A stretch of DNA of 64,000 nucleotides. It comes from Chryseobacterium sp. LAM-KRS1. GTDB lineage: Bacteria; Bacteroidota; Bacteroidia; Flavobacteriales; Weeksellaceae. The position numbers and the translations under genes are program-made. Shown one piece after another: positions 54,282 through 61,983 of this stretch (its first letter is position 1; every line of letters starts with the position of its first letter). Where the stretch lies: NCBI RefSeq assembly GCF_013184525.1, contig NZ_JAAOIZ010000002.1, positions 62,001-126,000 on the forward strand. The letters run 5' to 3'. A model generated the notes under the pieces. That model saw nothing but the letters and a program-made list of their open reading frames with translations, was not told where the DNA came from and made no database searches.

Positions 54282-54308
54282 AATAAAAAGTAAATAAACG
54301 CAATCCCA

Positions 54309-54337
54309 TAAATCGAGCAAAATTGCTCGATTTTTTA
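54309..54337 (+). terminator. Terminator inside the amidoligase cluster
   Basis: AATCGAGC/GCTCGATT stem and six Ts in the 75-base gap after the amidotransferase gene. It splits the run into two transcription units, or attenuates the downstream genes. Confidence 0.78.
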
Positions 54338-54356
54338 AAATCACAAAGAAAAAAAT

Positions 54357-55541
54357 ATGATCCCAAAATACAGAAAGCAATTTAATAAAGATTTTTCGCA
54401 GGAAAAATACAATCAAGTTAAAGATATTCTTACGCAAAAAAGCGGTATTGAGCCTGCATTCAGAATTTCAGAAAGTCCGTTTTTTCTTACTAAAGAATTT
54501 GAAACCAAACTCATTGACGCCAGTGAAAGCATTATCGATCAGATAAAGGCTTTACCTAAAGAAATTCTTCAGAAAGCTATCCCGGAGAATTGTAAAGTTC
54601 CCAATGATACAGATCAGCCTCACTTCTTCACCATTGACTTTGGTGTTTGTAAAAATGAAAATGGAGAGATTGAGCCACAATTGATAGAACTACAGGCCTT
54701 TCCATCGTTATATGCTTTTCAGAAAACTTTTGAAAATACTTTTTGTGAAGTTTATCCCTTTCTTTCAGAAATTAAGAATCCCATGTCTGCTGACCAGTTC
54801 ACTCATTATTTGAAAGAGTTAATTATCGGAAATGAAAATCCGGAAAATGTAATTCTTCTGGAAATTTTTCCCGACAAACAAAAGACGGCAATAGATTTTG
54901 CGCTGACTGAAAAATTACTCGGTATAAAAACAGTTTGCCTTACTAAAGTAAAAAAAGAAGGAAGAAAACTATACTATGAGGATAATGGCAGACAAATTCA
55001 GATAAAAAGGATTTATAATCGTGTTATTTTTGATGAATTGGACAGAATTCCGGGTCTTACTCTTGAATTCGATTTTCGAGAAGAGGCAGATGTTAAATGG
55101 ATCACCCATCCCAATTGGTTTTTTAAAATTTCAAAATACCTTTTACCTTTATTACGACATCAGTTTGTTCCTAAAAGCTACTTCCTCCATGAGTTTCCCG
55201 AGCATGAGAATCTTGAAAATTATGTTTTAAAACCTTTATTTTCATTTGCAGGTAGTGGTGTAGAACTCAATCCTACCTTTGAAATAACAGATTCTATTAC
55301 AGATAAGGAAAATTATATATTACAACGGAAAGTACAATACGAACCTGTTTTTGAAGATATCAATGGTGAATTTTCAAAAGCAGAGATCCGTTTATTGTAT
55401 ATTTGGCGGGAAAATGATGAACGTCCTATCTTACTTGAGAATCTGGGCAGAATGACCAAAGCTGCCATGGTGAATGTAGATTTTAATAAAAAAGATGCCA
55501 TCTGGATCGGTAGTTCTAATGTATTCTTTGGAGAAATGTAA
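54357..55541 (+). CDS. Divergent ATP-grasp-like protein of unknown function
   Basis: 394 aa, not recognised from any named family. The C-terminal half has ATP-grasp-like elements in the right order: YVLKPLFSFAGSGVEL (about 295-310), YILQRKVQYEPVF (about 322-335), KAEIRLLYIW, and LLENLGRMTKAA, but the acidic metal-binding end is not obvious. The N-terminal half has conserved-looking PHFFTIDFGVCKNENGE and LIELQAFPSLYAFQ. It may be an inactive or variant ligase, or a member of a family of unknown peptide ligases. It belongs to the same run as the ligases above but behind a terminator. Confidence 0.6.
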   Translation: MIPKYRKQFNKDFSQEKYNQVKDILTQKSGIEPAFRISESPFFLTKEFETKLIDASESIIDQIKALPKEILQKAIPENCKVPNDTDQPHFFTIDFGVCKNENGEIEPQLIELQAFPSLYAFQKTFENTFCEVYPFLSEIKNPMSADQFTHYLKELIIGNENPENVILLEIFPDKQKTAIDFALTEKLLGIKTVCLTKVKKEGRKLYYEDNGRQIQIKRIYNRVIFDELDRIPGLTLEFDFREEADVKWITHPNWFFKISKYLLPLLRHQFVPKSYFLHEFPEHENLENYVLKPLFSFAGSGVELNPTFEITDSITDKENYILQRKVQYEPVFEDINGEFSKAEIRLLYIWRENDERPILLENLGRMTKAAMVNVDFNKKDAIWIGSSNVFFGEM

Positions 55542-55565
55542 AAATAATTAAAATAATATCTGTTT

Positions 55566-56015
55566 ATGGAACAAAATTCCGCTTTTGAAGAGTTTGATAA
55601 TACCACTAAAAGGCGCGACCTATTACCGGTATGGATCAAGATCTTTACCTGGTTTTTCTTAATTGGAGGGTCTGTAGCATCCCTGATACTAATTGCAGGA
55701 TTTTTCCTGACAAATGTATCATTATCAATTTACGGAATCAAAGCCAATCATCCTTATACTATTCCTGGTCTCATCGTTTGTATTCTTTTAATTTTTAAGG
55801 CCATTGTAGCTTATGGACTTTGGTTTGAAGAAAAATGGGGTCCAAAAACAGCAATTATTGATGCTATTATAGGTATTATAGTTTGCATTGTCATGATGGT
55901 AGTTATTCCTTTCGTTAATTCAAACATCAGCTTCACCATTAGACTAGAATTAATCCCTCTCTATTTTTATCTGATGAAAATGAGGGAGATTGAGAAGAGA
56001 TGGACAAGCTTATAA
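55566..56015 (+). CDS. Small integral membrane protein
   Basis: 149 aa with four hydrophobic segments (about 27-50, 64-86, 95-117 and 121-137) and a charged N-terminal 20 residues (MEQNSAFEEFDNTTKRRDLL). No motif is recognised. It starts 25 bases after the ATP-grasp-like gene, so it probably shares its transcript. A role in export of the cluster's product is possible but unsupported. Confidence 0.65.
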   Translation: MEQNSAFEEFDNTTKRRDLLPVWIKIFTWFFLIGGSVASLILIAGFFLTNVSLSIYGIKANHPYTIPGLIVCILLIFKAIVAYGLWFEEKWGPKTAIIDAIIGIIVCIVMMVVIPFVNSNISFTIRLELIPLYFYLMKMREIEKRWTSL

Positions 56016-56016
56016 A

Positions 56017-56045
56017 AGAAAAACCTCCAAATGGAGGTTTTTTCA
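56017..56045. terminator. Bidirectional terminator between the ligase run and cphA
   Basis: AAAAACCTCC/GGAGGTTTTT stem with an AAAT loop and long A/T flanks. Confidence 0.92.
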
Positions 56046-56057
56046 TTATATTCTTAA

Positions 56058-58685
56058 TCAGATTTTATCGTCTTCCAGCAATTCTTTAGCCTGATACTCC
56101 TGGACAAGATCAATCGCATTTGAAATCACATCGCTCAGGGCAGTAATAAATGTTCCTTCTTCAGCCATTCCGATAGCATGTTTCAATGCCTCAATTTCTT
56201 TTGGAATAATCTCATAACTTACATCTCTTCCGGCTTCATTAATTCCGTCTATAATCAGACCGTTAATTTCCTCTTCTTTCCTTCCCCGAAGATGTTTTTC
56301 ATTTCTTATGATAATGTAATCAAACATTCTCCCCGCAATCTTGCCGCATAACCGTATGTCTTCATCTCTCCGGTCTCCTACCCCTGAAATAATTCCAATT
56401 TTTTTGGTTGACTCTACATTTTTAAGATAATCTTCAATCGCCTCGTAGCCATTCGGATTATGGGCAAAGTCTATTAATACCTTAAAATTTTTAAACTTAA
56501 ATATATTCAATCTTCCCGGTGTAAGCTGTGCACTTGGAATAAATGTTCTAAGTGAATTTGAAATATCCTCAATACCAAAACCGTACAGGTAGCAGGCTAA
56601 ACTTGCTGCCAGAACATTTGCGATCATGAATTTTGCCTTACCTTCCATTGTAATAGGAAAATCTTTAGCCCTTCCAATGCGGATCTTCCAGTCTCCTTTT
56701 TTAATGGTTACAAAGCCTTCTTCATACACACAGGTAATTTTTCCTTCTTTCGCGAACTTCTTAATATACGAATTATTCTCGTCCAAGCTGAAAATTGCTA
56801 CATTGCTGTCCAGATCATTTACAATTCGCATTGAATATTCATCATCGGCATTCATTACACTCCAGCCACTTTTCTTTACACTATCCAATACTACTCTCTT
56901 TACTCTGGTAAGATCTTTTAGATTATGAATATCATTCATCCCCAAGTGATCTTCTTTAATATTGGTTAAAACGCCAATATCACACTGTGAAAAACCTAAC
57001 CCTGAACGCAGAATTCCTCCTCTGGCAGTTTCTAATACCGCAAATTCTACAGTCGGATCTTTTAAAACAAATTCAGCGGAAAGCGGACCTGTGGTATCTC
57101 CTTTTGTAAGCATGGTATTCTGAATATAGATTCCATCTGAAGTTGTAAATCCAACTCTGTATCCGTTATTTTTAACAATATGGGAGATCAGTCTCGTCGT
57201 GGTTGTTTTACCATTAGTCCCCGTTACAGCTATAATAGGAATTGTAAAAGGTTTTCCCTGTGGATACAGCATATCTACAACAGGAGCAGCCACATTCCTC
57301 GGAAGACCTTCACTTGGAGCAAGATGCATTCTGAATCCAGGAGCTGCATTTACTTCAATAATGGCCCCACCACTTTCTTTGAGTGGCTGAGTCAGATTTT
57401 CAGCCATGATATCGATACCACAAACATCAAGACCGATGATTTTAGAAATCCTTTCGGCCATGGTAATATTTTCAGGATGTACCATATCCGTTACGTCAAT
57501 TGAGGTACCTCCCGTAGAAAGATTGGCAGTAGATTTCAGGAAAACGACTTCTCCTTTCTGAGGAACCGTCTCCAGTGTATACTGAAGCTTTTCAAGAAGC
57601 TCCATCGTATCCTTATCAATTTGTATTTCCGTTAAAACATTTTCGTGACCATAACCTCTCCTCGGATCTTTGTTTTCCTTTTCAATCAGTTTTCCTATAT
57701 CATGTTCTCCGTCACCTACCACGTGGGCAGGTACCCGTCTGGCTGCTGCAACCATTTTATTATTAATGACCAGAACCCTGAAATCATATCCTGTAATATA
57801 TTTTTCAACGATCGTTTTTTTAGAATAGTTCTGGGCATGTTGCAGACCAATTTTAGCACTTTCCCAATCATTTACATTGATAGAAGACCCTTTTCCATGA
57901 TTACCGTCCAATGGTTTAAGAACAATCGGATATCCTATTTTTTTAATAACCTTTTCCAAGCCTTCTTCATCCGTCACTAGGTCACCTATGGGAACCGGAA
58001 TTGCCGCATCATGAAGCATCTTTTTAGTAAGCTCCTTGTTACATGCAATATCTACCGCAATTGAACTTGTTTTACCGGTAATCGTTGCCTGGAATCTTTG
58101 CTGGTTAACTCCGTATCCCAATTGTACCAGAGAATTGGTTCCTAATCTGATCCATGGAATTTTTCTGGAAACGGCTTCTTCTACGATACTCCCTGTAGAA
58201 GGACCTAAACGAACACGTTCCCTGATTTCCTTTAATTTATGAACGCATTCACTGATATCGTATTCTTTTCCTTCGATCAGGGCTTCAGCAATTTTTACGG
58301 CTTCTTCAGCAGCATAAATTCCTGCATTTTCTTCAATATAATCAAATACTACATTGTAAACTCCGGGAGTTTTTGTTTCACGGGTTCTTCCAAATCCGGT
58401 GTCCATTCCTGCCAAAGTCTGGATTTCGAGAGCGATGTGTTCAATAACATGTCCCATCCAGGTTCCCGTTTCTACCCTATGAAAAAAGCCTCCTCTTACG
58501 CCCTCCGAACAGCGATGGGTAATCAAGGAAGGTATCAATTTTTCTATACGCTCTCTGAACCCTTCAATCTTATTGGTAGGAAAATTCTCCATCTCTTCGA
58601 GGTCCAACCGCATCTGTATCAGCTTCTTCCTTCTGATGCTCCAAATATTTGGACCACGTAAGGCCTGTATCTTCTCAATTTTCAT
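56058..58685 (-). CDS. cphA: Cyanophycin synthetase
   Basis: 875 aa from the ATG at 58685 (MKIEKIQALRGPNIWS), the usual length. A longer frame to 58769 would start upstream of the promoter. Domains: N-terminal CphA_N (1-160); ATP-grasp (about 215-470, with YPIVLKPLDGNHGKGSS near 250 and GAIIEVNAAPGFRMHL near 455); and a Mur-ligase domain from about 480 with the P-loop GTNGKTTTTR. It polymerises L-Asp into a backbone and adds L-Arg side chains, using ATP at two sites. Divergent from cphB. Confidence 0.93.
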   Translation of the reverse strand: MKIEKIQALRGPNIWSIRRKKLIQMRLDLEEMENFPTNKIEGFRERIEKLIPSLITHRCSEGVRGGFFHRVETGTWMGHVIEHIALEIQTLAGMDTGFGRTRETKTPGVYNVVFDYIEENAGIYAAEEAVKIAEALIEGKEYDISECVHKLKEIRERVRLGPSTGSIVEEAVSRKIPWIRLGTNSLVQLGYGVNQQRFQATITGKTSSIAVDIACNKELTKKMLHDAAIPVPIGDLVTDEEGLEKVIKKIGYPIVLKPLDGNHGKGSSINVNDWESAKIGLQHAQNYSKKTIVEKYITGYDFRVLVINNKMVAAARRVPAHVVGDGEHDIGKLIEKENKDPRRGYGHENVLTEIQIDKDTMELLEKLQYTLETVPQKGEVVFLKSTANLSTGGTSIDVTDMVHPENITMAERISKIIGLDVCGIDIMAENLTQPLKESGGAIIEVNAAPGFRMHLAPSEGLPRNVAAPVVDMLYPQGKPFTIPIIAVTGTNGKTTTTRLISHIVKNNGYRVGFTTSDGIYIQNTMLTKGDTTGPLSAEFVLKDPTVEFAVLETARGGILRSGLGFSQCDIGVLTNIKEDHLGMNDIHNLKDLTRVKRVVLDSVKKSGWSVMNADDEYSMRIVNDLDSNVAIFSLDENNSYIKKFAKEGKITCVYEEGFVTIKKGDWKIRIGRAKDFPITMEGKAKFMIANVLAASLACYLYGFGIEDISNSLRTFIPSAQLTPGRLNIFKFKNFKVLIDFAHNPNGYEAIEDYLKNVESTKKIGIISGVGDRRDEDIRLCGKIAGRMFDYIIIRNEKHLRGRKEEEINGLIIDGINEAGRDVSYEIIPKEIEALKHAIGMAEEGTFITALSDVISNAIDLVQEYQAKELLEDDKI

Positions 58686-58730
58686 AGTCAATTTGCATTT
58701 TTCTTGATTAATAATAACATCTTCTAAAAT

Positions 58731-58757
58731 CAAAGATAATGTAAAACCATAAACAAA
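58731..58757 (-). promoter_or_regulatory. Probable cphA promoter
   Basis: TATCTTTG (58731-58738) on the minus strand matches TAnnTTTG; a TTTTG (58754-58758) stands 15 bases upstream, slightly closer than usual. It predicts a leader of about 40 bases and supports the start at 58685. Confidence 0.45.
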
Positions 58758-58868
58758 ACCATAGACCATTTAAAGATTTCCCAAAAAAATTAAATATTAT
58801 TAACAATCTTAAAATCCTCAAAATCAATTTATGTATAATTGATATTTCCTCGAGTACTAATAATTTTT

Positions 58869-58876
58869 TAAATTTG
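58869..58876 (+). promoter_or_regulatory. -7 box touching the cphB start
   Basis: TAAATTTG ends five bases before the ATG at 58882, giving an almost leaderless transcript. No -33 TTG with normal spacing; TTG at 58839 is 27 bases away. Confidence 0.4.
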
Positions 58877-58881
58877 CATAC

Positions 58882-59772
58882 ATGATGAAACCTGTTGGAA
58901 AATTAATTGTTATCGGAGGTGCTGTAAATAAAGGAAGTTTTGCAGAAACCGATTATGATCAGAACATAGAAAAAAACCTTAATTTTTTTGAAAGAGGTAT
59001 TTTAAGAAAGATCATTAATGAGTCTAAGCTCAAAGAAAATTCTGTAATAGAAATCGTTACTACAGCTTCACAGATCCCTCAGATTGTAGGAACGGAATAT
59101 AAGAAAGCATTTGAATTTCTGGGCGCAAAAAATGTCAACATTCTGGATATCCATAACCGGGAAGAAGCCAATTCTGATGCTATGGTAGCAAGAGCCAATG
59201 CAGCGGACGTGGTGATGTTTACCGGTGGAGACCAATTGCGGCTTACATCTATCCTTGGTGGGACAAGATTCCATGATACCATTCTTTTAAAATACCAGGA
59301 GCAGGATTTCATCTATTCCGGAACTTCTGCCGGAGCTGCTGCGGCTTCAGAAAACATGATCTATCAGGGTAGCAGCTCGGAAGCATTATTAAAAGGAGAA
59401 ATAAAAACCACTCAGGGTTTAGGACTTATTGATAATGTAATCATTGATACCCACTTTGTACAAAGAGGACGTATCGGAAGACTTTTCCAGGCAGTTGTTA
59501 ATAATCCAAGAACATTAGGAATCGGATTGGGAGAAGATACAGGTCTTTTTATACATAATGATGTAATGACTGCTGTAGGTTCGGGTCTTGTGATTATCGT
59601 GGATGGACGTTTTATCAAAGATACCAATCTTACCAATATCAATTTAGGCGAACCTATATCAATTGACAACCTTACCGTGCATGTCATGTCGATGAACGAT
59701 CATTATGACCTTACCACAAGAACATTAACGATTGAGAATTCACAATTCAATCCTATCCCACAGGACAAATAA
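58882..59772 (+). CDS. cphB: Cyanophycinase
   Basis: 296 aa, no signal peptide, so intracellular. The S51-type nucleophile Ser149 lies in IYSGTSAGAAAAS. Near the start is LIVIGGAVNKGSF, and TGGDQLRLTSIL comes just before the active site. DTHFVQRGRIGRL near 195 contains His and Arg residues typical of cyanophycinases. It cleaves the polymer to beta-Asp-Arg dipeptides. It lies divergent from cphA and upstream of iaaA. Confidence 0.93.
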   Translation: MMKPVGKLIVIGGAVNKGSFAETDYDQNIEKNLNFFERGILRKIINESKLKENSVIEIVTTASQIPQIVGTEYKKAFEFLGAKNVNILDIHNREEANSDAMVARANAADVVMFTGGDQLRLTSILGGTRFHDTILLKYQEQDFIYSGTSAGAAAASENMIYQGSSSEALLKGEIKTTQGLGLIDNVIIDTHFVQRGRIGRLFQAVVNNPRTLGIGLGEDTGLFIHNDVMTAVGSGLVIIVDGRFIKDTNLTNINLGEPISIDNLTVHVMSMNDHYDLTTRTLTIENSQFNPIPQDK

Positions 59773-59807
59773 TTTGATCCCGAAAAATTGAGAGTGAAGA
59801 ATTGAAA

Positions 59808-59833
59808 GTTTTTAGTGTATATGAACTAAAAAC
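59808..59833. repeat. Inverted repeat between cphB and iaaA
   Basis: A perfect nine-base pair GTTTTTAGT/ACTAAAAAC with an eight-base loop. It is nested in a longer GAATTGAAAG and CTTTCA-type region; it may be a stem in the shared transcript. Confidence 0.55.
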
Positions 59834-59896
59834 CTTATAATTTATAGTCAATATAATCGTAAGTTTACCACCTTCAACTTTCATTTAAATAAAAAT

Positions 59897-60739
59897 ATGA
59901 AAATAATCATCCACGGTGGTTTCTTTTCCGAAAGTGACCAAAGCCATGAAGTAAAAGTTGCCAAACAAAATTCATTAAAAAATATTGCACAAAAAGCATT
60001 TGATTATCTGCAATCCAATTCAGCTTTTGATACCGTAGCGTATGCAGTATCTCTTCTTGAAGATGATGCCCTGTTCAATGCAGGAATAGGTTCCCAAATC
60101 CAAAGTGATGGTATCATTCGGATGAGTGCAGCGATCATGGATGGAGAAACACAGAAATTAAGTGGTGTTATTAATATTCAGGATGTTAAAAATCCCGTAT
60201 TTGTAGCAAAGGATTTAATGAAGGAGGAAGATCGTGTTTTAGGAGGTAGTGGTGCAAAAAAATATGCTTCAGAACATGGTTTTGAAGATTTCTCTACAGA
60301 AATTCCCCAAAGAAGAAAAGAATACGAAGCAAAAATCAATAACGGAGGAAAAGGAACTGTAGGCTGTGTAGCCATAGACAAGGATGGAAAACTTGCTGTT
60401 GCGACTTCAACTGGTGGAAAAGGATTTGAAATTCCCGGAAGAATTTCTGATTCAGCTACTGTTGCCGGAAATTACGCCAATTCATTTTGTGCCGTAAGCT
60501 GCACTGGTGTAGGTGAAGATATTGTAAGCAATGCTACAGCAACAAAAATTGTGACCCGGGTAACTGATGGAATGAAATTGAAAGATGCATTTCATAAAAC
60601 CTTCGAGGAATTAAAAACTATTGATGGCTTTGCAGGTGCGATTGCTATTGATAAAGATGGAAGTATCTATCATCAGGACTCTTATCCTACGATGGTTTTT
60701 GCAAGTTTTGATGGTGAAAATTTTGAAATATTCAATTAA
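59897..60739 (+). CDS. iaaA: Isoaspartyl peptidase / L-asparaginase
   Basis: 280 aa. The Ntn-hydrolase autocleavage site is Gly153-Thr154 in NNGGKGTVGCV. It begins KIIIHGGFFSES, with LFNAGIGSQIQSDG near 72, SATVAGNYANSF and the substrate-binding CTGVGEDIVSNATA. Family members split beta-Asp-X dipeptides; here it most likely cleaves the beta-Asp-Arg released by CphB into Asp and Arg. It completes a three-gene cyanophycin cycle with cphA and cphB. Confidence 0.93.
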   Translation: MKIIIHGGFFSESDQSHEVKVAKQNSLKNIAQKAFDYLQSNSAFDTVAYAVSLLEDDALFNAGIGSQIQSDGIIRMSAAIMDGETQKLSGVINIQDVKNPVFVAKDLMKEEDRVLGGSGAKKYASEHGFEDFSTEIPQRRKEYEAKINNGGKGTVGCVAIDKDGKLAVATSTGGKGFEIPGRISDSATVAGNYANSFCAVSCTGVGEDIVSNATATKIVTRVTDGMKLKDAFHKTFEELKTIDGFAGAIAIDKDGSIYHQDSYPTMVFASFDGENFEIFN

Positions 60740-60772
60740 TTTAACATTTTTTTATTACTGCTTTCATTTTTT

Positions 60773-60787
60773 TGGCACGCAATTTAC
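60773..60787 (+). promoter_or_regulatory. Possible sigma-54 promoter of the YtxH-like gene
   Basis: TGGCACG-CAAT-TTAC reads like the -24/-12 element TGGCACG-N4-TTGC, differing by one base (A for G) in the -12 GC. The distance to the ATG is about 50 bases. No TAnnTTTG box is seen in the gap. Confidence 0.5.
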
Positions 60788-60836
60788 ATGATACTAAACA
60801 ACAAATTTTTAATATTAATTTAAAAAAATAGAAATC

Positions 60837-61073
60837 ATGGGAAATAAGACAAACGGATTATTAGCTTTATTAGGTTTAGGTGCTTTAGCATATTGGAAGT
60901 ACAAAAAATCCACACCAGAAGAACAACAAGCTGTAAAGGACAAAATCAACAACGTTAAGGACAATGTAAACAAGTGGGGAAATGATCTTAAGAACAAAGC
61001 AAATGATGTAGCATCCCAGGTTCAGGACAAAGTTGATGAGGCTAAAACAAAAGCTCAGGACTCTTTAAGTTAA
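60837..61073 (+). CDS. YtxH-like small membrane-associated stress protein
   Basis: 78 aa. One N-terminal hydrophobic segment (NGLLALLGLGALAYWKY, about 6-22) is followed by a basic/acidic amphipathic helix with Lys, Asp, Asn and Val in a seven-residue rhythm (KDKINNVKDNVNKW), as in YtxH and LEA-like stress proteins. Function is not known in detail; relatives respond to envelope or general stress. The sequence context (terminator, possible sigma-54 promoter) marks it as a separate unit. Confidence 0.75.
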   Translation: MGNKTNGLLALLGLGALAYWKYKKSTPEEQQAVKDKINNVKDNVNKWGNDLKNKANDVASQVQDKVDEAKTKAQDSLS

Positions 61074-61100
61074 AACAAGTTTTTTTAACATTCATATACA

Positions 61101-61138
61101 GAAAAGTCATCGTAATACTTATTTACGATGACTTTTTT
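61101..61138. terminator. Terminator after the YtxH-like gene
   Basis: AAAAGTCATCGTAA/TTACGATGACTTTT is a perfect stem with a TACTTA-type loop and T-run. The right arm is also the last codons of the minus-strand methyltransferase. Confidence 0.92.
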
Positions 61139-61923
61139 TGTGCTTCCAATGCAAATACCAAAGGTATATGATTTCCAAATTGCGGTATTCTCCATTTACC
61201 TTTCTCAGATTCTACAATGTGTTTAAAACAAGGATAGGGAGACCAGTCAAATTCCTGAAAGTCATTTATGGTCATGTTATTTTTAATTAGATTCTGGATA
61301 ACCTCTGCCAATGGATGATTCCACATCACATATTCCTGAGTAATATCGGCTGATGGATCTGCATACGTTCCGTTATATGTTTCAATGATCGGTTTTTCAT
61401 TGAAATAATTATAAGCAACCCTATTAAAGTCATCATCAAACATCCAGACAACAGGATGAAATTCTGCCATGATAAACTTCCCATCCGGTTTTAAAAAGTG
61501 AGCAATAACCTGCGCCCACTGATCCAGGTCGGGAAGCCATCCTATGGTTCCATAGCTTGTAAATACAATATCGAACTTTTCATTTAAAACATTGGGAAGA
61601 TCGTAAACATCAGAGCAAATAAATTCAGTATCGGTTCCACACTTCTTCGTCAAATCTCTTGCAGTGGCAATAGCTTTGTCAGATAGATCAATTCCGGTAA
61701 CCACAGCTCCCAGCCTTGATAATGATATTGAATCCTGTCCAAAATGGCATTGCAAATGCAGGATCTTTTTTCCTTCAATATTTCCTAAAAGTTCGAGTTC
61801 TATGGAATTGAGTGAATTTCTTCCATTTAAAAACTCATCAACAAAATAAAAATCCGATTTAAGATGGGGTTCCACCTTAGCATTCCAGGAGTTTCTGTTA
61901 ATTTCTAAATAATTCTTTTCCAT
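61123..61923 (-). CDS. Class I SAM-dependent methyltransferase
   Basis: 266 aa from the ATG at 61923 (MEKNYLEINRNSWNAKVEPH). A 13-residue upward extension is not family-like. SAM-binding motif KILHLQCHFGQDSISLSRLGA (about 55-75), GIDLSDKAIATARDL, and the FDIVFTSYGTIGWLPDLDQW region near 130. It resembles UbiE/COQ5-like small-molecule methyltransferases. It ends inside the terminator hairpin. It may be co-transcribed with the acetyltransferase gene, 60 bases upstream. Confidence 0.85.
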   Translation of the reverse strand: MEKNYLEINRNSWNAKVEPHLKSDFYFVDEFLNGRNSLNSIELELLGNIEGKKILHLQCHFGQDSISLSRLGAVVTGIDLSDKAIATARDLTKKCGTDTEFICSDVYDLPNVLNEKFDIVFTSYGTIGWLPDLDQWAQVIAHFLKPDGKFIMAEFHPVVWMFDDDFNRVAYNYFNEKPIIETYNGTYADPSADITQEYVMWNHPLAEVIQNLIKNNMTINDFQEFDWSPYPCFKHIVESEKGKWRIPQFGNHIPLVFALEAQKKSS

Positions 61924-61983
61924 GATTGAACATATAAGTGCTATGATGTGTATTGTAAACAATATTAATTATAATTCCCCGAA

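Noticed and set aside
58239..58661. 140-codon frame opposite cphA
   Set aside because: Antisense shadow; no recognisable domain, and the cphA frame is fully supported.
58686..58769. Longer N-terminus for cyanophycin synthetase
   Set aside because: The extra 28 residues are unlike the family and lie over the predicted promoter.
56058..60739. Idea that the cphA-cphB-iaaA triad alone is a new system
   Set aside because: The three enzymes and their pathway are well known; only the neighbouring ligase run is new to me.
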